From contig JABBOT010000005.1 of the NCBI GenBank assembly GCA_016165875.1, positions 20,709,203 through 20,773,202 on the forward strand: a DNA stretch of 64,000 nt. The letters are read 5' to 3'. Origin of the DNA: Acanthopleura granulata. Its lineage: Eukaryota > Mollusca > Polyplacophora > Chitonida > Chitonidae. Under the pieces are notes generated by a model. That model worked only from the letters and a program-made list of their open reading frames with translations. It did not search any database and was not told the origin of the DNA. Of this stretch, positions 26,601 through 38,199 are shown one piece after another; position 1 is the stretch's first letter; each line of letters begins with the position of its first letter. A program made the translations under genes and the position numbers.

Positions 26601-27582
26601 ACGCTGCGGACACGTAGCCTAGTGTTTTAGTTTGAAAAGACACTTGGAGTTTGAAGAAAGTACTAGATGTTCAGAATGAAAAATGAAAAGAACCGAGACT
26701 GTGAAAAAGTGAATAAGATGGTTGTGAAATGATGCACAGAATCCGCTAAGAATTAAGATTTAGAGCAACTTTCACACGCTCGTTCTTCAACACTATCGTT
26801 ACTCTTTCCATTCCTCTGAGATGAGCCACACGGCAAAAGTCATCCAAGAAGCTGGCTGGAAATTGAGGACTTATGTGAAGACGGTGACAGATTGAATCAA
26901 AGCTCTGCGGAAAAACGGACGACTCCTAGGTAACATGGACGGAAGTTACGTAGAAAACAAGAGTTTGTAAAGAGACTTGGAGGCTGGCTATAAAAGATCA
27001 CTGTATCATCATAACAACATGAATCACACCCAGTCATACTGTCATAGTGTTTCAGTCTTTTTTGTCTAAAAAGAAAGAAAACAAACAAAAAAAAAACAAC
27101 AACTAAGAACACTCGCCGTTACCTGTGCACTCGAACACTATTATAATACAAGCGTCATACAAAGGAATCATCTTCCTCACGAAAATATCCTTTGTATAGA
27201 TCAAGAATGGAATGTCATCAGCACACGTAGCCGCCGAATGTTATGTATCACGTTTCATAGCTGCTACCGAAATCTCGTCTTATGTAGTCTCTGGCGAGAT
27301 CTCGTCCCCAGATCTCGCGCTGATGAGTCATTTCCTATCACAGTGACCAATGGCTGTCCGCACGTTTTGATGTCTTTTCATCTTTCAGCATTCCGTTACA
27401 CGTATCACAGAGCACAACATCCCAACTTTCTACCTTGATGGAAGGTGGCAAGCCCGCGGCCTGCTGCTGTGTGTCCTGCCCGCCAAGAGGTCGCGCGCTG
27501 GACATAGCAAACCAAGTTTGGTTTCAGCATAGTTTCTGGAACTTCCACCTTCAACGGTGGTAATTCTCTTCCATTCCTTTGT

Positions 27583-27588
27583 TTTATT
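27583..27588 (-). promoter_or_regulatory. Candidate polyadenylation signal of the SK gene
   Basis: AATAAA on the minus strand, about 145 bp downstream of the SK stop codon and in the right orientation. This hexamer is common by chance in AT-rich DNA; only its position supports it. Confidence 0.45.
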
Positions 27589-27733
27589 TGATTACACATG
27601 GTTTGAGGTCAGGAAACTTTCCCTACTGCTTTCCTTCGAAACCAAAGTATAAGGTAGTTGTACCATACCATGCTCGATCGCACACGGCTGAGGATTTATA
27701 GGAATGACCTGCAGCAGGTCACCTGAGGGAGGT

Positions 27734-27916
27734 TCATAGCTGACTCGACCCGTTCGCTCCCGGCAGCTGAAAGACCGGAAGTCTTCTCCTGCGTGGTGGT
27801 GAGAATCGCCTGGGATTCATGGCGTCCAGTGATGACCGGAGATCTCCCCTGTCACGCTGATCTTGCCGGTCCGTAACACAACGGGCGATCACCGTGGGCA
27901 ACTGATCCAACTGGGT
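27734..27916 (-). CDS. SK: SK channel last coding exon: C-terminal tail and stop
   Basis: After the acceptor TGTGTTTCGCAG the frame reads TQLDQLPTVIARCVTDRQ. This matches the SK tail pattern of a coiled coil followed by LPxxI and a run of polar residues (vertebrate proteins read ALPGLISQTI). It then runs through a serine- and arginine-rich tail containing PPRRRRLPVF and stops at TGA, 27734-27736. The exon carries 60 residues and enters in phase 0, as the coiled-coil exon requires. The tail after about residue 20 is not conserved with any SK protein I know, which is usual for this region. The basic RRRR cluster could be a trafficking or retention signal, but that is inference. Confidence 0.9.
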   Translation of the reverse strand, partial: TQLDQLPTVIARCVTDRQDQRDRGDLRSSLDAMNPRRFSPPRRRRLPVFQLPGANGSSQL

Positions 27917-28727
27917 CTGCGAAACACAATTTGGTGAAGATGGTGATGAGATGTGTGGGTTCGTGAAAGACATTCATGCTGCAATCAATCGTCAGCAGCA
28001 ACTGGAACATTTGGCAATGTTTATTTCAACGCAGATTTGTTTTGTATGTATCCAGAAAGTAATTTAAGATAGAAAGACACATGTGGAATTCACGATTGCG
28101 AGAAGTATCAGGTATAGACTCTTTAGGTCCAATAAAAGTTCAAATTAAAAGCACGAAAATTGCAGAGCACCTATTGGGCAAACGTTTTGACATAGCCTAT
28201 CAATTCCTGTAGATTAAACATTAAAAACTAAATGCTGATATATTAATGAGGCTGACCGGAAAGCACAAGTAAGGTTTTGCTGAATTCTCCAGTGTATGGC
28301 GATTCCAAGACCGGGCGCACTGGCGAGATCACTACATCTAAAATCACCAAGGACTGACAACAGCTAAATTCAATCTCGAATCAAGATTTTTCTAAACAAG
28401 AATACTCTGAAAGGGGACCGTAAACTGTAAAGTGATAAACGTACTGCAATTAAGTATGTACTCAACAGTTTTTCAGTCATGTGACGACGAGAATTTCTAA
28501 TAATTTATTATACTCCACCCAGTCAAATTATACTGACATCGGGCCGACCAGTCTTGTTTCTTTCTTCTCAGTGGTGAACGCAAAGTGACGCAGCAACAAG
28601 CATCATTTTTAATGTCTTTGGTAAGACCCGACCCAGGACTGATCTCGGATCTCCCTGTCTCGAGACAGACTACAGCAATTAATAACGAATAATTTGAAAT
28701 ACTGTGAAACAACACACGGAGCCCAAC
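27917..28727 (-). other. SK intron before the last exon
   Basis: The intron has a weak donor (GTTGGG) and a good acceptor (TTTCGCAG). It holds a family B SINE starting 48 bp after the donor. Otherwise nothing is seen. Confidence 0.8.
28455..28680 (-). repeat. SINE family B copy beside an SK exon
   Basis: Read on the minus strand it matches the element at 34500-34858: GATCCGAGATCAGTCCTGGG, TCGGGTCTTACCAAAGAC, GTTGCTGCGTCA, AAACAAGACTGGTCGGCCC, and the end CGTCGTCACATGACTGAAA. The head is shortened. It lies only 48 bp downstream of the splice donor of the SK coiled-coil exon, in the same orientation as the gene. Confidence 0.75.
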
Positions 28728-28829
28728 CTGAAGTCCTACGAGCTTCTCTTCCAGGTTTTGGACCCGTTTTTCCAAACCACTTTGATTGCCGTGCATTTCT
28801 GAAACCATTTCCTGAATGTGGCACTGGAT
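28728..28829 (-). CDS. SK: SK channel exon: C-terminal coiled coil
   Basis: This 34-codon exon reads IQCHIQEMVSEMHGNQSG and then LEKRVQNLEEKLVGLQ. It fits the SK C-terminal coiled coil, where vertebrate proteins carry a segment like MISDLxxRSExxEKRIVTLETKLETL. Heptad-spaced L, V and L residues are visible in LEKRVQNLEEKL. The acceptor is CAACATTTCAG. The donor is CTTCAG|GTTGGG, a weaker match to consensus than the other donors of this gene. If the donor is missed, the frame stays open for 77 more codons, through the adjoining intron and a SINE, down to 28497. Confidence 0.92.
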
Positions 28830-30107
28830 CTGAAATGTTGAAAAGGTATGGATTGTCAGAGATACGGAAAAAGGAGAGTAAATTTTACCTTTATATTTTG
28901 TACATTCACCGTTCCCACTGTTTTCGCATGCAACCTTGCGACAAACATTTCTTTGATAAATAGCTGGAGGACATTCTATATATTTCATGTACAGACACAT
29001 GTGCAAAGACGTAATATACTTTAGTAACCATTCTTAATGTACGATCATATACATGGAAACTTATACATGCTGTTACAGTCTCCGGCAATTTTAAGAATTT
29101 ACTATACAACACATTGTACAAGCGTTGGTGAATCTTCACTACTGCTGACAGCTCTAACTATTCACAACTCTACGTCTGGTATCTCGGGGAAAGGGAACAC
29201 GTTACGGACCTTAAATAAAATGACGATGAAATACTGGAAACGACAGAATACTATATTCAATAAGAACTCTACGACGCACAGCAGTCAAAAGGTTCTAAAT
29301 CAACATAAGCGAAAAAGAAAAAGAAGAAAGAAACAATGTATATAATGGAGTTACACTAAGGTATACATGACACATCCTACTAAACAATTAAGGCGATGAA
29401 TATAGGGAGCTTAAAGTTGAGAATTCAAAAATGAGAATGAAAGAAATCAGAGAGATTTGAGGGTAAAGAGATGTTCGCAGGACAATCTCTCAGAACAAAT
29501 GTTGACAACGCGTCATCATCATAAAAGGGACTTACAGATGACCCTCAGCATGCCGTGAATCGTTCAGACCGGGAACGGAAGGAAATAAAACGACTTCGGC
29601 AAGAAATCCACCACAATATCGAGCCTATAGCGAAGAGAGCCAATGTTTTCTTCTTGAAGAGTTTGGCACAAGACCAATAAGAAATGACTGAATAGAGAAC
29701 ATGCTCGGAAAAGAAAGAAAAAGAGCCTCTTTAACTGTCAGTGTACTGAATGACGTTCTTGGTTGTTGTGCTCAATTATGTATACGTAACAGATCGATGA
29801 GTCCATGCAATTAATTGGCCAACATAAAACATGCTTTTGTTGTGAATTATTTAGGGACGGTATGATAGGCAGGCGTGGAAGCAGAATTACAAAGAGCATG
29901 TTACATGGGAATAACTATGAAAAACTTGAGCTTCAAAACAGTAAAATCAGAAATATGTTTATAACCTTATACAATCACAGCGAACATATTTTTTTTTGTG
30001 ATAAGACTTTAATGGATGTTACTTACACATGAGACCCTAATTTATGCATTAATATATGAATAACCACAAGACCTATCCGCAAGAACGCCTCATATTTCGA
30101 GAGTTTT

Positions 30108-30480
30108 TCTTGGAGAGCGTAGCTGTCGTGACGTAGACTTGTGTCTTGTGGTAACTGCCGAGATGTAATTTGTGTGGAATGACTGTCGAGTTTTACCTAT
30201 CTTGATATAGCTGTCTCGGTGTAACTGACGAGATGTAACTGCTGTGGAATAACTGTCGTATGGTGTTGTAACTCTCGTGACATAACCGTCACCGAGTAAC
30301 TTACGTGGTGTAAATGTCTTGCTGTAACTGTCAAGGGGCAACTGTGGAAGTGTAACGTTTGTGGGGTAACTGTCCTGCCCATGGTGTAACGGTGTCGCGG
30401 TGTAACAGTCGTAATGTAGGGGCAGTGATGTAACTGTTGCGATGTAGCTGTCGTGGTCTAACTGCCGTCAAGCAACCACT
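30108..30480. repeat. Tandem array of a short GTAACTGTCGTG-like unit
   Basis: About two dozen degenerate copies of a roughly 15-bp unit (GGTGTAACTGTCGTG, GATGTAACTGCTGTGG, GGGGTAACTGTCCTG and similar) occupy this part of an SK intron. The minus-strand open frames rich in S, R, T, L and H are read from this array and are not genes. Confidence 0.85.
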
Positions 30481-31297
30481 GTCCTCCACCTGTCGTGTTA
30501 AGCCCCTGTAACTATTGCAGAATGACAAACCATAGCCATCATGATAAATATGTATGCATACACGAACAGATACTTCACACCTGATGTTACAAAATACAAT
30601 CTAGGAATGGAAATTGTCGCTGGGACGAAGTATTTCCAGCCCAAAAGCTTGGTATTCATTTGAATGACAAATATGAAAAATTTCTTGTACTGAATAATTT
30701 TCAGTGGAAGTTTGTAATGAAAGTTGCCTTAGGACAAGCTCTCATTATGGTATAATGCGACTTGGCTCAGATAGTCCCCAGATGTTTTGACCGCAGATTG
30801 TGGACAACAACCTCCAACCGCCTTCCCCTCCTATCATGGACATTAGATTTTTTCAATCTTTGTGCCATCAGAATACTCCAAATCCACCTGATCTGGAGAG
30901 AATAATACCTATTCAAGGTGTTAGACCAGTTTTGTGGAAGGTCAGGAGCAGACGCGTCAATGTGAGGCAAGGCAACTCGACCAGTGGAACTTTAATAAAT
31001 TGTTTCAGACAGTCTTTGATTTCGTCGGAAGTAAGCACATAAGAGGTAGTGAAAAGGAGCAGAAAATCGAAAAAGCTCCCAACAAGCGGGGTAAATTTGA
31101 AAGAAATAGATTTTACTTTTGATTGCTACTTGCCCAGACGCCACAGTGAATCGAATTGACCAAACCTGATCCGCGGGAGAACACAAAGCAGTCTAGAGGG
31201 GAACTTGAGAGATTTTCTTGGCTGAATGAATGAACAGATCAAGTTCAGGCGAACATCGCAGAAGGAACAGGAGAAAGTGAAGTACCATTACGTTACT

Positions 31298-31381
31298 AAA
31301 GAAGTCACTATTGTAGAACTGCCATAAGAACGGCACTAGAAAGAAGTCACTATTGTAGAACTGCCATAACAAGGGCACTAG
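31298..31381. repeat. Direct tandem duplication, two copies of 42 bp
   Basis: The unit AAAGAAGTCACTATTGTAGA-ACTGCCATAAGAACGGCACTAG is followed directly by a copy differing at about two bases (AAGAAC against ACAAGG). This indicates a recent local duplication within an SK intron. Confidence 0.9.
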
Positions 31382-34300
31382 AAAGAAGAATCCATTAGTT
31401 CAGCCGTTGTTTCATTTGTAGTCTTGCACGTGAATTCTTTAATAGTTTCGTTTTAAAGATATCACCTTTCCAAATCTGGAAGGATCCCAAATATACACAT
31501 ATGACCTTGAACGACAAATTATGATCCACTTTTTCTTAACGCCGTTGCTTTATTACTTTTAATTTCTCCTATATAAATATTTGATAGGTCAATACTTGAC
31601 GACATTTTTTACTTTTCAGAAACGTTTTAATTACCCTAGCAACGGATAACTAAGGCTTTTGTTCCACCAAATGCTGAAAATATATATTTATTTGTCACTG
31701 AATATTGCATTGCTGTAGGCTTTAAAAATATTTCCATATATTTCAGAGCACGATTCGTTCTAATTACTATTTGGCGTGTTAATCAATCTCGAAAGAAAAA
31801 CAAGGTAATACACGATAACAGACTTTGTTCGGTATTGCAAGTAAACATGAATTGCAAATGTATTCATACAGTAGACACTATTATCTGTTTTCCTAATTAT
31901 CTTACACTCACGCTGTAAAATAACCATCAGAGCTAATCTAAATATATTTTTTTTCATTGACAAAAGAAACGATAATGAAAGTTTGCTTTCCAACTTTTAT
32001 TTTTTATTAGAACCAGCATGTTATCTCCACCTAATGAAGAGAAAAATAAACTATGCCTGGGGGAGTTTGATTGCCCTTAAGGGGTCTTTAAAACACTAAT
32101 TATGTGCATGATAAACATTAACGCCATACACACCGGAAAAACTTTCGGAATCTGAAAAATGCGTATTCTGCAGAAGTTTACTTTCAAGGCCAATACAATT
32201 TCTTCTTCTTATGACCCTGGAAGAACAATGTGTGTGAAAGACGTTCTTAACATGTTAACCGGTGGCTAAAGACAATATTGTTAAAAAAAAACTGCACGTA
32301 ACTTCGTCAATATTTAAAACGATGCATCTAATGAGGAATTCTGGCGCCTTGTGTAGATGGCGAAAGAGGGAAGTTTGGTCGGTTATATGCTAGGTGAATG
32401 TAAATGCTATGTAACGGACGTTCCAGTTCGTTTTGCTATTTTTCGAAAATAAGCTTGTACAAATGTAGACAGTTGGATTGTTCATAATGTACCATGATAA
32501 TCGTTGAAACACTTCCAAGACGTTCATCTGAACCTGGTTGAGGCCTTTTTCAAAATTTACACTCAAACTTGTCGACCAGCTTTCAAAAAGTTTTGGGTGA
32601 GTGTAAGGCGACTAAAACGTGTCCGTAAATGCTATGTATCATCAGATGTCCCTGTGTTAGTCATGAACTCTTTATCCAATTAAATAAATTGACTATTACA
32701 AGCGATTTTGTATTGATATGGAATATGCCCTACTTTATTGAACAGAATATATTGTACAGAGGTACCCACAGGACAAGATGTCTTATATTCAGGTTTTATG
32801 GGTCACTTGTGCTGGCAGTCAGCCTTTTTTAAATCAGTGCTTTTCCCCATCCATTATCCAGTTTCGCACGATACAAGTAAATATGGTTGCAAAAGCATCG
32901 GCAGGGCCTAAGGTAACACAGTAAAAGGTGGTAGGTCAATGAACGTTGATTTCTAAATGTACCACACTGCACAGTTATCTACCACTGTAGTTGGCACAAC
33001 TCCAGAAAACCTGACGCCCAAACACAAACATAAGCAACGGTGGGCCTACTGGCAGATAGGATGATTCCTGATGAGTGTTACTCACGCTGTGGAGTCCGCC
33101 ATGCCAGGGGCAAAGTGAAGTCTAAAGTAGTGGCGCTGATATAGATTTACCTAACCCTACGGCATGCTGTCTTGTAGACACTAAATGACTAGGTTATATG
33201 TCTGGAGAGTAATCGCTTTGACTGCAGAATCAAAACCGGCACACATTTGCTTTCCGGTCGAAGAAAGAGGCTATATAGGTCCCATTCAACAAATCATGCA
33301 ACATGGCGCCATGCGTGCAGGCGCGCAGATAAAGCCACCACATGACCGGAGCAACGCATGCGTATAAGAGCTAGAAGACTAAAGTGCATGCGTACTGCTT
33401 TCGTTCGCTTCTGCGACAGTCGAAGCAGTTGGATTAATATAACATTGGTAAAGGGCAAACCTGCTTGTACTCTACGAATGGTACAGAGATATAGACGCTG
33501 TGAGCAGAGTCCAAACCGGCCATGGCTATGTGCTAGAAAAGGGAAACGGAAAGGAATCGTGCAGTGAAAGTTGTACTTTGAAAATGAACACCATGTAAAT
33601 AAATATTACAATATCTTTTTCCAAAAAAGTACAAAGAACAATCTTCATCGTTCACCGAACAGGTCTTACAAAACAACACTTACGACAGAAAAAATAAACA
33701 ACTTGCAAAGACTGCAAAGAGGTCAATTACTGTGTCAACAAGTAACGAAAATCGTGAAAAATCGTTGTTACCCGATAACGTTATTTCCAATCTAAGCTAA
33801 ATTTAAAAAGCCAAACATACATTAATGGGCCACTCCAAATTTCCCCCGTCTCCCTTGAGGCGCTCATGCCGGACATGGCGTAAAGCGGAAAGCCAAACCA
33901 TGCAGAAGACAACACGACATGCTATATGATATCAGGGGTCACACCAAATACGTTCAATGATGAAATAAAGAACAACAACAACGCCCAACTTCTAGCCAGC
34001 CAGTAAATGAATCCCTATCCTAAAGTGTCAGCTAGCCAGAATAAAATATCCATAGATAAAAAAAACCCCCAACCCCCCCCCCCAAAACAAAAACAAAAAC
34101 AAAAACAGAACTTAAATTTGATTACTTCTGCAAACTGCATCATGGTAAGTATCAAACAGGTTGAAATATAAATACTTAACACGTTTTACCAAGTGATCAT
34201 GCATTACTTTCAAGTGCAGTTATTGGGGACAGTGCTTCAGTATAATACAATTCAGTACAAAACAGGGCAAAACATCGAAAAAATAAAGTAAGATTAGGGT

Positions 34301-34499
34301 TTGTGGGGCCTTTGATTCCCCGAGGACATTAAAGTGCCATTATTTAACCTGAAATGTGAATGATAATCTGTATACAAAATAAGCAATGTGGTTGTAGCAA
34401 GGGGCCTATATATCTTTTCATCTTACAAATTTCTCCTCCACTAACTTGTTCTTCTATAAAATCTACAAAGGGGTACTATGTAAATTACCCCACTTGAAT

Positions 34500-34858
34500 G
34501 TGTATGCTTACGTGTACGTCGTACTTAACAATATTTCAGTCATATGACGAAGATGAGTGCTTAGAATGTGTATACACTGTGCGTTCTTGCGGCATGGCGA
34601 GGCCATGCCATCAAGGTGCTGAGGCCAATGGAACATCGTGGCATCGTCGCACCAGATACAACATCCCACCGAGTCCGATTATTCTGACACCTGGGCGACC
34701 AGTTTTGTTTCCTTGCTCAAATCTCTTGGTGCCAATCGAGGCAGCAACAAGTACCATTTTTAAAGTCTTTGGAATGACCCGACCCGGGATTGATCCCGGA
34801 TCTACCGGCCTCGTGGCAGCTGCTCTAGCCACCGAGGCCGTCTGCAGCAATTGACAGG
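34500..34858 (-). repeat. SINE family B, near full length
   Basis: On the minus strand it starts with a tRNA-like head: GGCCTCGGTGGCTAGAGCAG (A-box) and CCGGGATCAATCCCGGGTC (B-box). A body follows, ending in CGTCATATGACTGAAATATT and GTTAAGTACGACGT. The same 3' end, followed by AAACCCAAGCACTCACTCAC, is seen at 56590-56675. Shorter matches lie at 28455-28680. It sits in the large SK intron in the orientation of the gene. Confidence 0.8.
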
Positions 34859-34984
34859 AGTAGAATAAGAAGCCGTTGAGTCTCTATGTAGTGTTCCAGA
34901 AGATCCGGTTCCATTCACCACTCAAAGGAACTGGGGGTGAAATAAAACCTGGGGCTTAATTTATGGTGCCTTTATGTTATTCGC

Positions 34985-35204
34985 AGAAGCCTCCCACCAA
35001 TGCGGTCGCTGTGAGTTCAAGTTCAGCTCAAGCTGGCTTCCTCTCCGGCCGTACGTGGGAAGGTCTGCCAGGAACCTGCGGATGGTCGAGGGTTTCTTCC
35101 GGGCTCTGCCCGGTTTCCTCCCTCCATAATGCTGGTCGCCGTCGTATAAGTGAAATATTGTTGAGTACGGCATAAAACACCAATCAAATAAATAAATAAA
35201 TAAA
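34985..35204 (+). repeat. SINE family A, 5'-truncated, with 14-bp target duplication
   Basis: The element begins inside the head (AGAAGCCTCCCACCAATGCGG) and runs through the family A body to CAATCAAATAAATAAATAAA. It is flanked by the identical 14 bp TTTATGTTATTCGC at 34971-34984 and 35205-35218, the mark of target-primed insertion. Identical flanks suggest a fairly recent insertion. Confidence 0.92.
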
Positions 35205-37048
35205 TTTATGTTATTCGCGCACTTAAATGCCATGGAAACATGATGCCTGCGATGCTGGTTGCCGTGGTAGTTAGCTTCACGTAATACTACCAGCTCTTGG
35301 TGAAACCGGCCACTGGTGAGTGCGTCGTTTACCAGTCGTACATTTAGCAAGGCGGTGAAATAAGCAAATAAGAGTAGTTTGATTCCATCTAGGAAATCAC
35401 AGACGACTGGTGTCGTACCTTGGAAGCATGTTGGTGAAACTGGTAGTCTTGAGATTATCTCCCATTCAGAAGATATGCTTTAGAAACAGCACACTCAATG
35501 TACCCTTTTTGGAATAACAATTCTAAAATGAGAAGTGCGTTCGTAATAAAATTCTAAACTGAAATATATTTTGAAATAACAACTCTTAAACGAGTGTTTG
35601 TAAAATGAATATGGGCATCTGTAGTAACTTGAAATGAGCTAGGCGTTTGGGATAACAACTCTCAAATAAGATGCTCTTTTGGAGAGGGAGAGTGATTGGC
35701 CGAAACTTGGGATTGAAAGACTCGCGTACCCAAGGTCCCACAACAAAAGTGTCAAACACATCCTGGTATTTAGTAGGAAAGAACATCAGGTGTTAATAAG
35801 GATGGCCAGCGGGTGAAAAGAGAGGCAATGTTATCACCTTCGTAAACCATAGCGCCTTGATAAAGCGATCATGAAATGTTATCGCCTTTTCGATTTGCTT
35901 ACGTGCAACAAAGTTGACATGTCGTTGGAAATTGTTAATAATTATTGATGAAACATGGACAGCGTGGACCAAGAGCTAGCCAGCAATAAACAAAAAAAAC
36001 CCAAAAAACATCAATCTGTTAACGAAGTTAACGAAAAAGCTTGCAATGACTACTGGTGGATCCCCAACCAGAGAATTTAACAGAGGAGTGCACAAAGTAA
36101 AACGTATACTCCAAGACAAACTATGAAATTCTTTCGTTAGAGATCCAACATGCCTGCGAGTGCGTAAGTTATTGTTGGGGATAGGCGTGGAAAAGTTATA
36201 TCACGTGAGCCGAAAAATGTTCAGTGGTTTTAGTGCCGTAGTGCAATCCGAATAATACAGGGATTAACTACTATAGTTATTTGCTGCAACTCTTCTTTTT
36301 ACATCCCAGATGTATGCTTGGTGAGGTGAATGAGCGTTGAAGGCGAGGAGTGCGTTTAAGTTGGATCAACTTGGGTGAGAGGTGGCTTTCAAGGTTATGA
36401 CGAAATGACTAGGGTCACAACAGACACACAATGGGGATCCGTGCAACTATTACGCCTGGAGAACAGGAAGTCGACATCACAGCCCCCCCTATTCTATACA
36501 CAGTGTACCCATGGTATCGTTATTACCCTACATCAAAGAAATGCATAATTTTACCTGTTCCAAAGATTGTTGTTTGGAACGAAAACCATGTGTTATTTTC
36601 GTTGATCAAACTAGTGATTAATTTTGACAGCATTGTGTATTTTTTTTTTGGTAAATTAAATTTTTCACTCTTGTAATCCAGTGGCTCACTTTCCTTGTTA
36701 TCCCGATAATTTCCCGGAAATGGTAATGCCCAGATAAGCGTCTGAGATTAACAAAGAAACTGAAACTGATTAAAATGGCTCACAGAACTATAATTATAAC
36801 TATCGCATCCTTTTCACGGATTTTATTAACGACTTGTCTAAGTTATCCAATGCATGTCATGACAAATGACCACTCTACAAAAACAAATGAAACAAACCAT
36901 AAAATACATATGCGCATGCCCAGAAGCAGCAAACTGAAATTGTTGTCCTATGCCTTTTCTGGCTACTGTCCTTATGGACTGTGTTTTTTACGGGCTGGCT
37001 GTTGAAGTTGACTTAATTAACTCGAGGGAATAGTGATTTATATTCTAC

Positions 37049-37118
37049 CTTTGCCATATCCACTAACGTGTTCTGGTTCTCTGTCAATTTCCTCTGGTCT
37101 AGTTTTACCCGTCGGAGA
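37049..37118 (-). CDS. SK: SK channel exon: linker helix after the calmodulin-binding domain
   Basis: This 70-nt exon gives one base of a split asparagine codon and then 23 residues, LRRVKLDQRKLTENQNTL followed by VDMAK. It aligns with the LRxVKMxQRKLxDxANTLxDxAK segment that follows the calmodulin-binding domain in SK channels. The acceptor is TTTTTGGTTCCAG and the donor is GCAAAG|GTAGAA, leaving phase 0. The exon is too short to stand out as an open frame. It was placed by homology and by the exact phase fit with the exons on both sides. Confidence 0.93.
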
Positions 37119-37866
37119 CTGGAACCAAAAAACGAATTATTTATTAGGTTGGTGTTCAACGCCATGCTCAAAAAATATTTTACATGTATCATGGAACTCA
37201 GACACTCAAGTTTACCAAGTACCTGAAAAACTTAAAGGGAAAGACCCCGGAAAAATGAAGTTATGTTGAGTAAAAAGATCACTCAAAACCGAATCTGGAA
37301 TACCTTAAGTGGTTATTTAATATATTCCCATCAATTGAAATGCAGTCGTTTTGATTTTATGGTGGAGTGTATGGACCGTATTGGTAAGTTAGTTAATCAG
37401 TGACGTCACAAATCTTTTGTACAACTTTGTGTTCAGCTCTAGATAAAGTTCTTGTGAACAGTACTGCAGTAATGTATGGAAAAGCTACTATGACATTAAT
37501 GTTCTCGTTTTTCAGGCCAGAAAAAGTCGGTGTGAGGTCACTATCAATGTGGCCAATAAAATCCGTCATGCTATGAAAATATGCGATTGCATTTAATCTG
37601 GCGAATAGAAATCTTAAAATGACAGTGAAGGTTTTTTCAGATACAGGTTTCAGAGTGTTTCACTCGCCATAACTTAAATTTTTTTGGGGGTCTTTCTCTT
37701 TAATGTCGCTGACTGTTCATTCCTTATCAGATCTCACACTATAGACGTTATATGTAAATATACATGAAAATCTCCTTTAGCAGTTAATCGCTCTCTAATA
37801 CATATATATTGCAATGCATACATTGTAATCTATGCCTTCCGGAAATACTTTAGGGATTGGACTTAC
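37119..37866 (-). other. SK intron within the calmodulin-binding region
   Basis: The intron has a GTAAGT donor and a TTCCAG acceptor. A short SINE-tail fragment lies near the acceptor. Nothing else is seen. Confidence 0.8.
37137..37185 (-). repeat. SINE family A, short 3' fragment next to an SK exon
   Basis: ATTATTTATTAGGTTGGTGTT followed by AACGCCATGCTCAA resembles the family A 3' end in minus orientation. It lies about 20 bp upstream (in gene sense) of the acceptor of the 37118-37049 exon, so the intron end next to that acceptor derives partly from a SINE. Confidence 0.45.
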
Positions 37867-37994
37867 TTGTGAATGGCGTGAAGAAACTTCCTTTGGTGCG
37901 TCCGGACCTTACTTGAGTTGACTTTCTTCACTAGTTTTGTATATTTATATATCAGCCAAGTTTCCCGAAGTACATTGGCCGCAGCATTTTTCAA
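37867..37994 (-). CDS. SK: SK channel exon: calmodulin-binding domain
   Basis: This exon encodes 42 residues plus two bases. It reads [20 protein letters not shown], then [22 protein letters not shown]. It matches the calmodulin-binding domain of SK channels, where calmodulin sits constitutively as the calcium sensor. The RETWLIYK core and the VRxHQRKFLxAIH block are kept. The stretch corresponding to DHAK in vertebrates reads NSSK here. The acceptor is TTTGATTTCAG and the donor is CACAA|GTAAGT. It leaves in phase 2, and the AA joins the T of the next exon to give asparagine. An open frame of about 100 codons on the opposite strand covers this exon but is only its shadow. Confidence 0.96.
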
Positions 37995-38199
37995 CTGAAA
38001 TCAAAGAGAGGTGGGAGAACATCAGATCTAACAATGTCCCGGTTACCATAGTTTACATACAACTGAAACCGTTAGTGGAACACAGCTCCATCGCCGTCTC
38101 AGCGGTTTATATGCCACATAAATTCAGGACAATTAGTCCTTCAGAAATTAGGCTAGGTTCGTATTCAGTTCTCATCGAGTCAGGCTCTAAGGAATCATT

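Larger units (their letters stand above)
18903..27733. other. Intergenic region between receptor and SK gene
   Basis: It holds the 3' untranslated regions of both genes (they converge), the long inverted repeat at 20.1-21.3 kb, SINE copies at 22.8 and 23.6 kb and an (AT)n run near 24616. Overlapping frames near 23150-23566 on both strands show no recognisable family. Confidence 0.6.
28830..37048 (-). other. Large SK intron (8.2 kb)
   Basis: It lies between the 70-nt linker exon and the coiled-coil exon. It contains a short-unit tandem array (30.1-30.5 kb), a 42-bp duplication (31.3 kb), a C/A-rich tract near 34055-34110, a family B SINE and a young family A SINE. A plus-strand frame at about 30792-31029 is bounded by an acceptor-like GACCGCAG and a donor-like GGAA|GTAAGC but matches nothing I know. 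Confidence 0.75.

Noticed and set aside
34961..35350. Open frames across SINE copies (also at 22.8-23.1, 45.7-46.0, 58.2-58.4 kb)
   Set aside because: The frames arise from the shared SINE sequence and are not protein genes.
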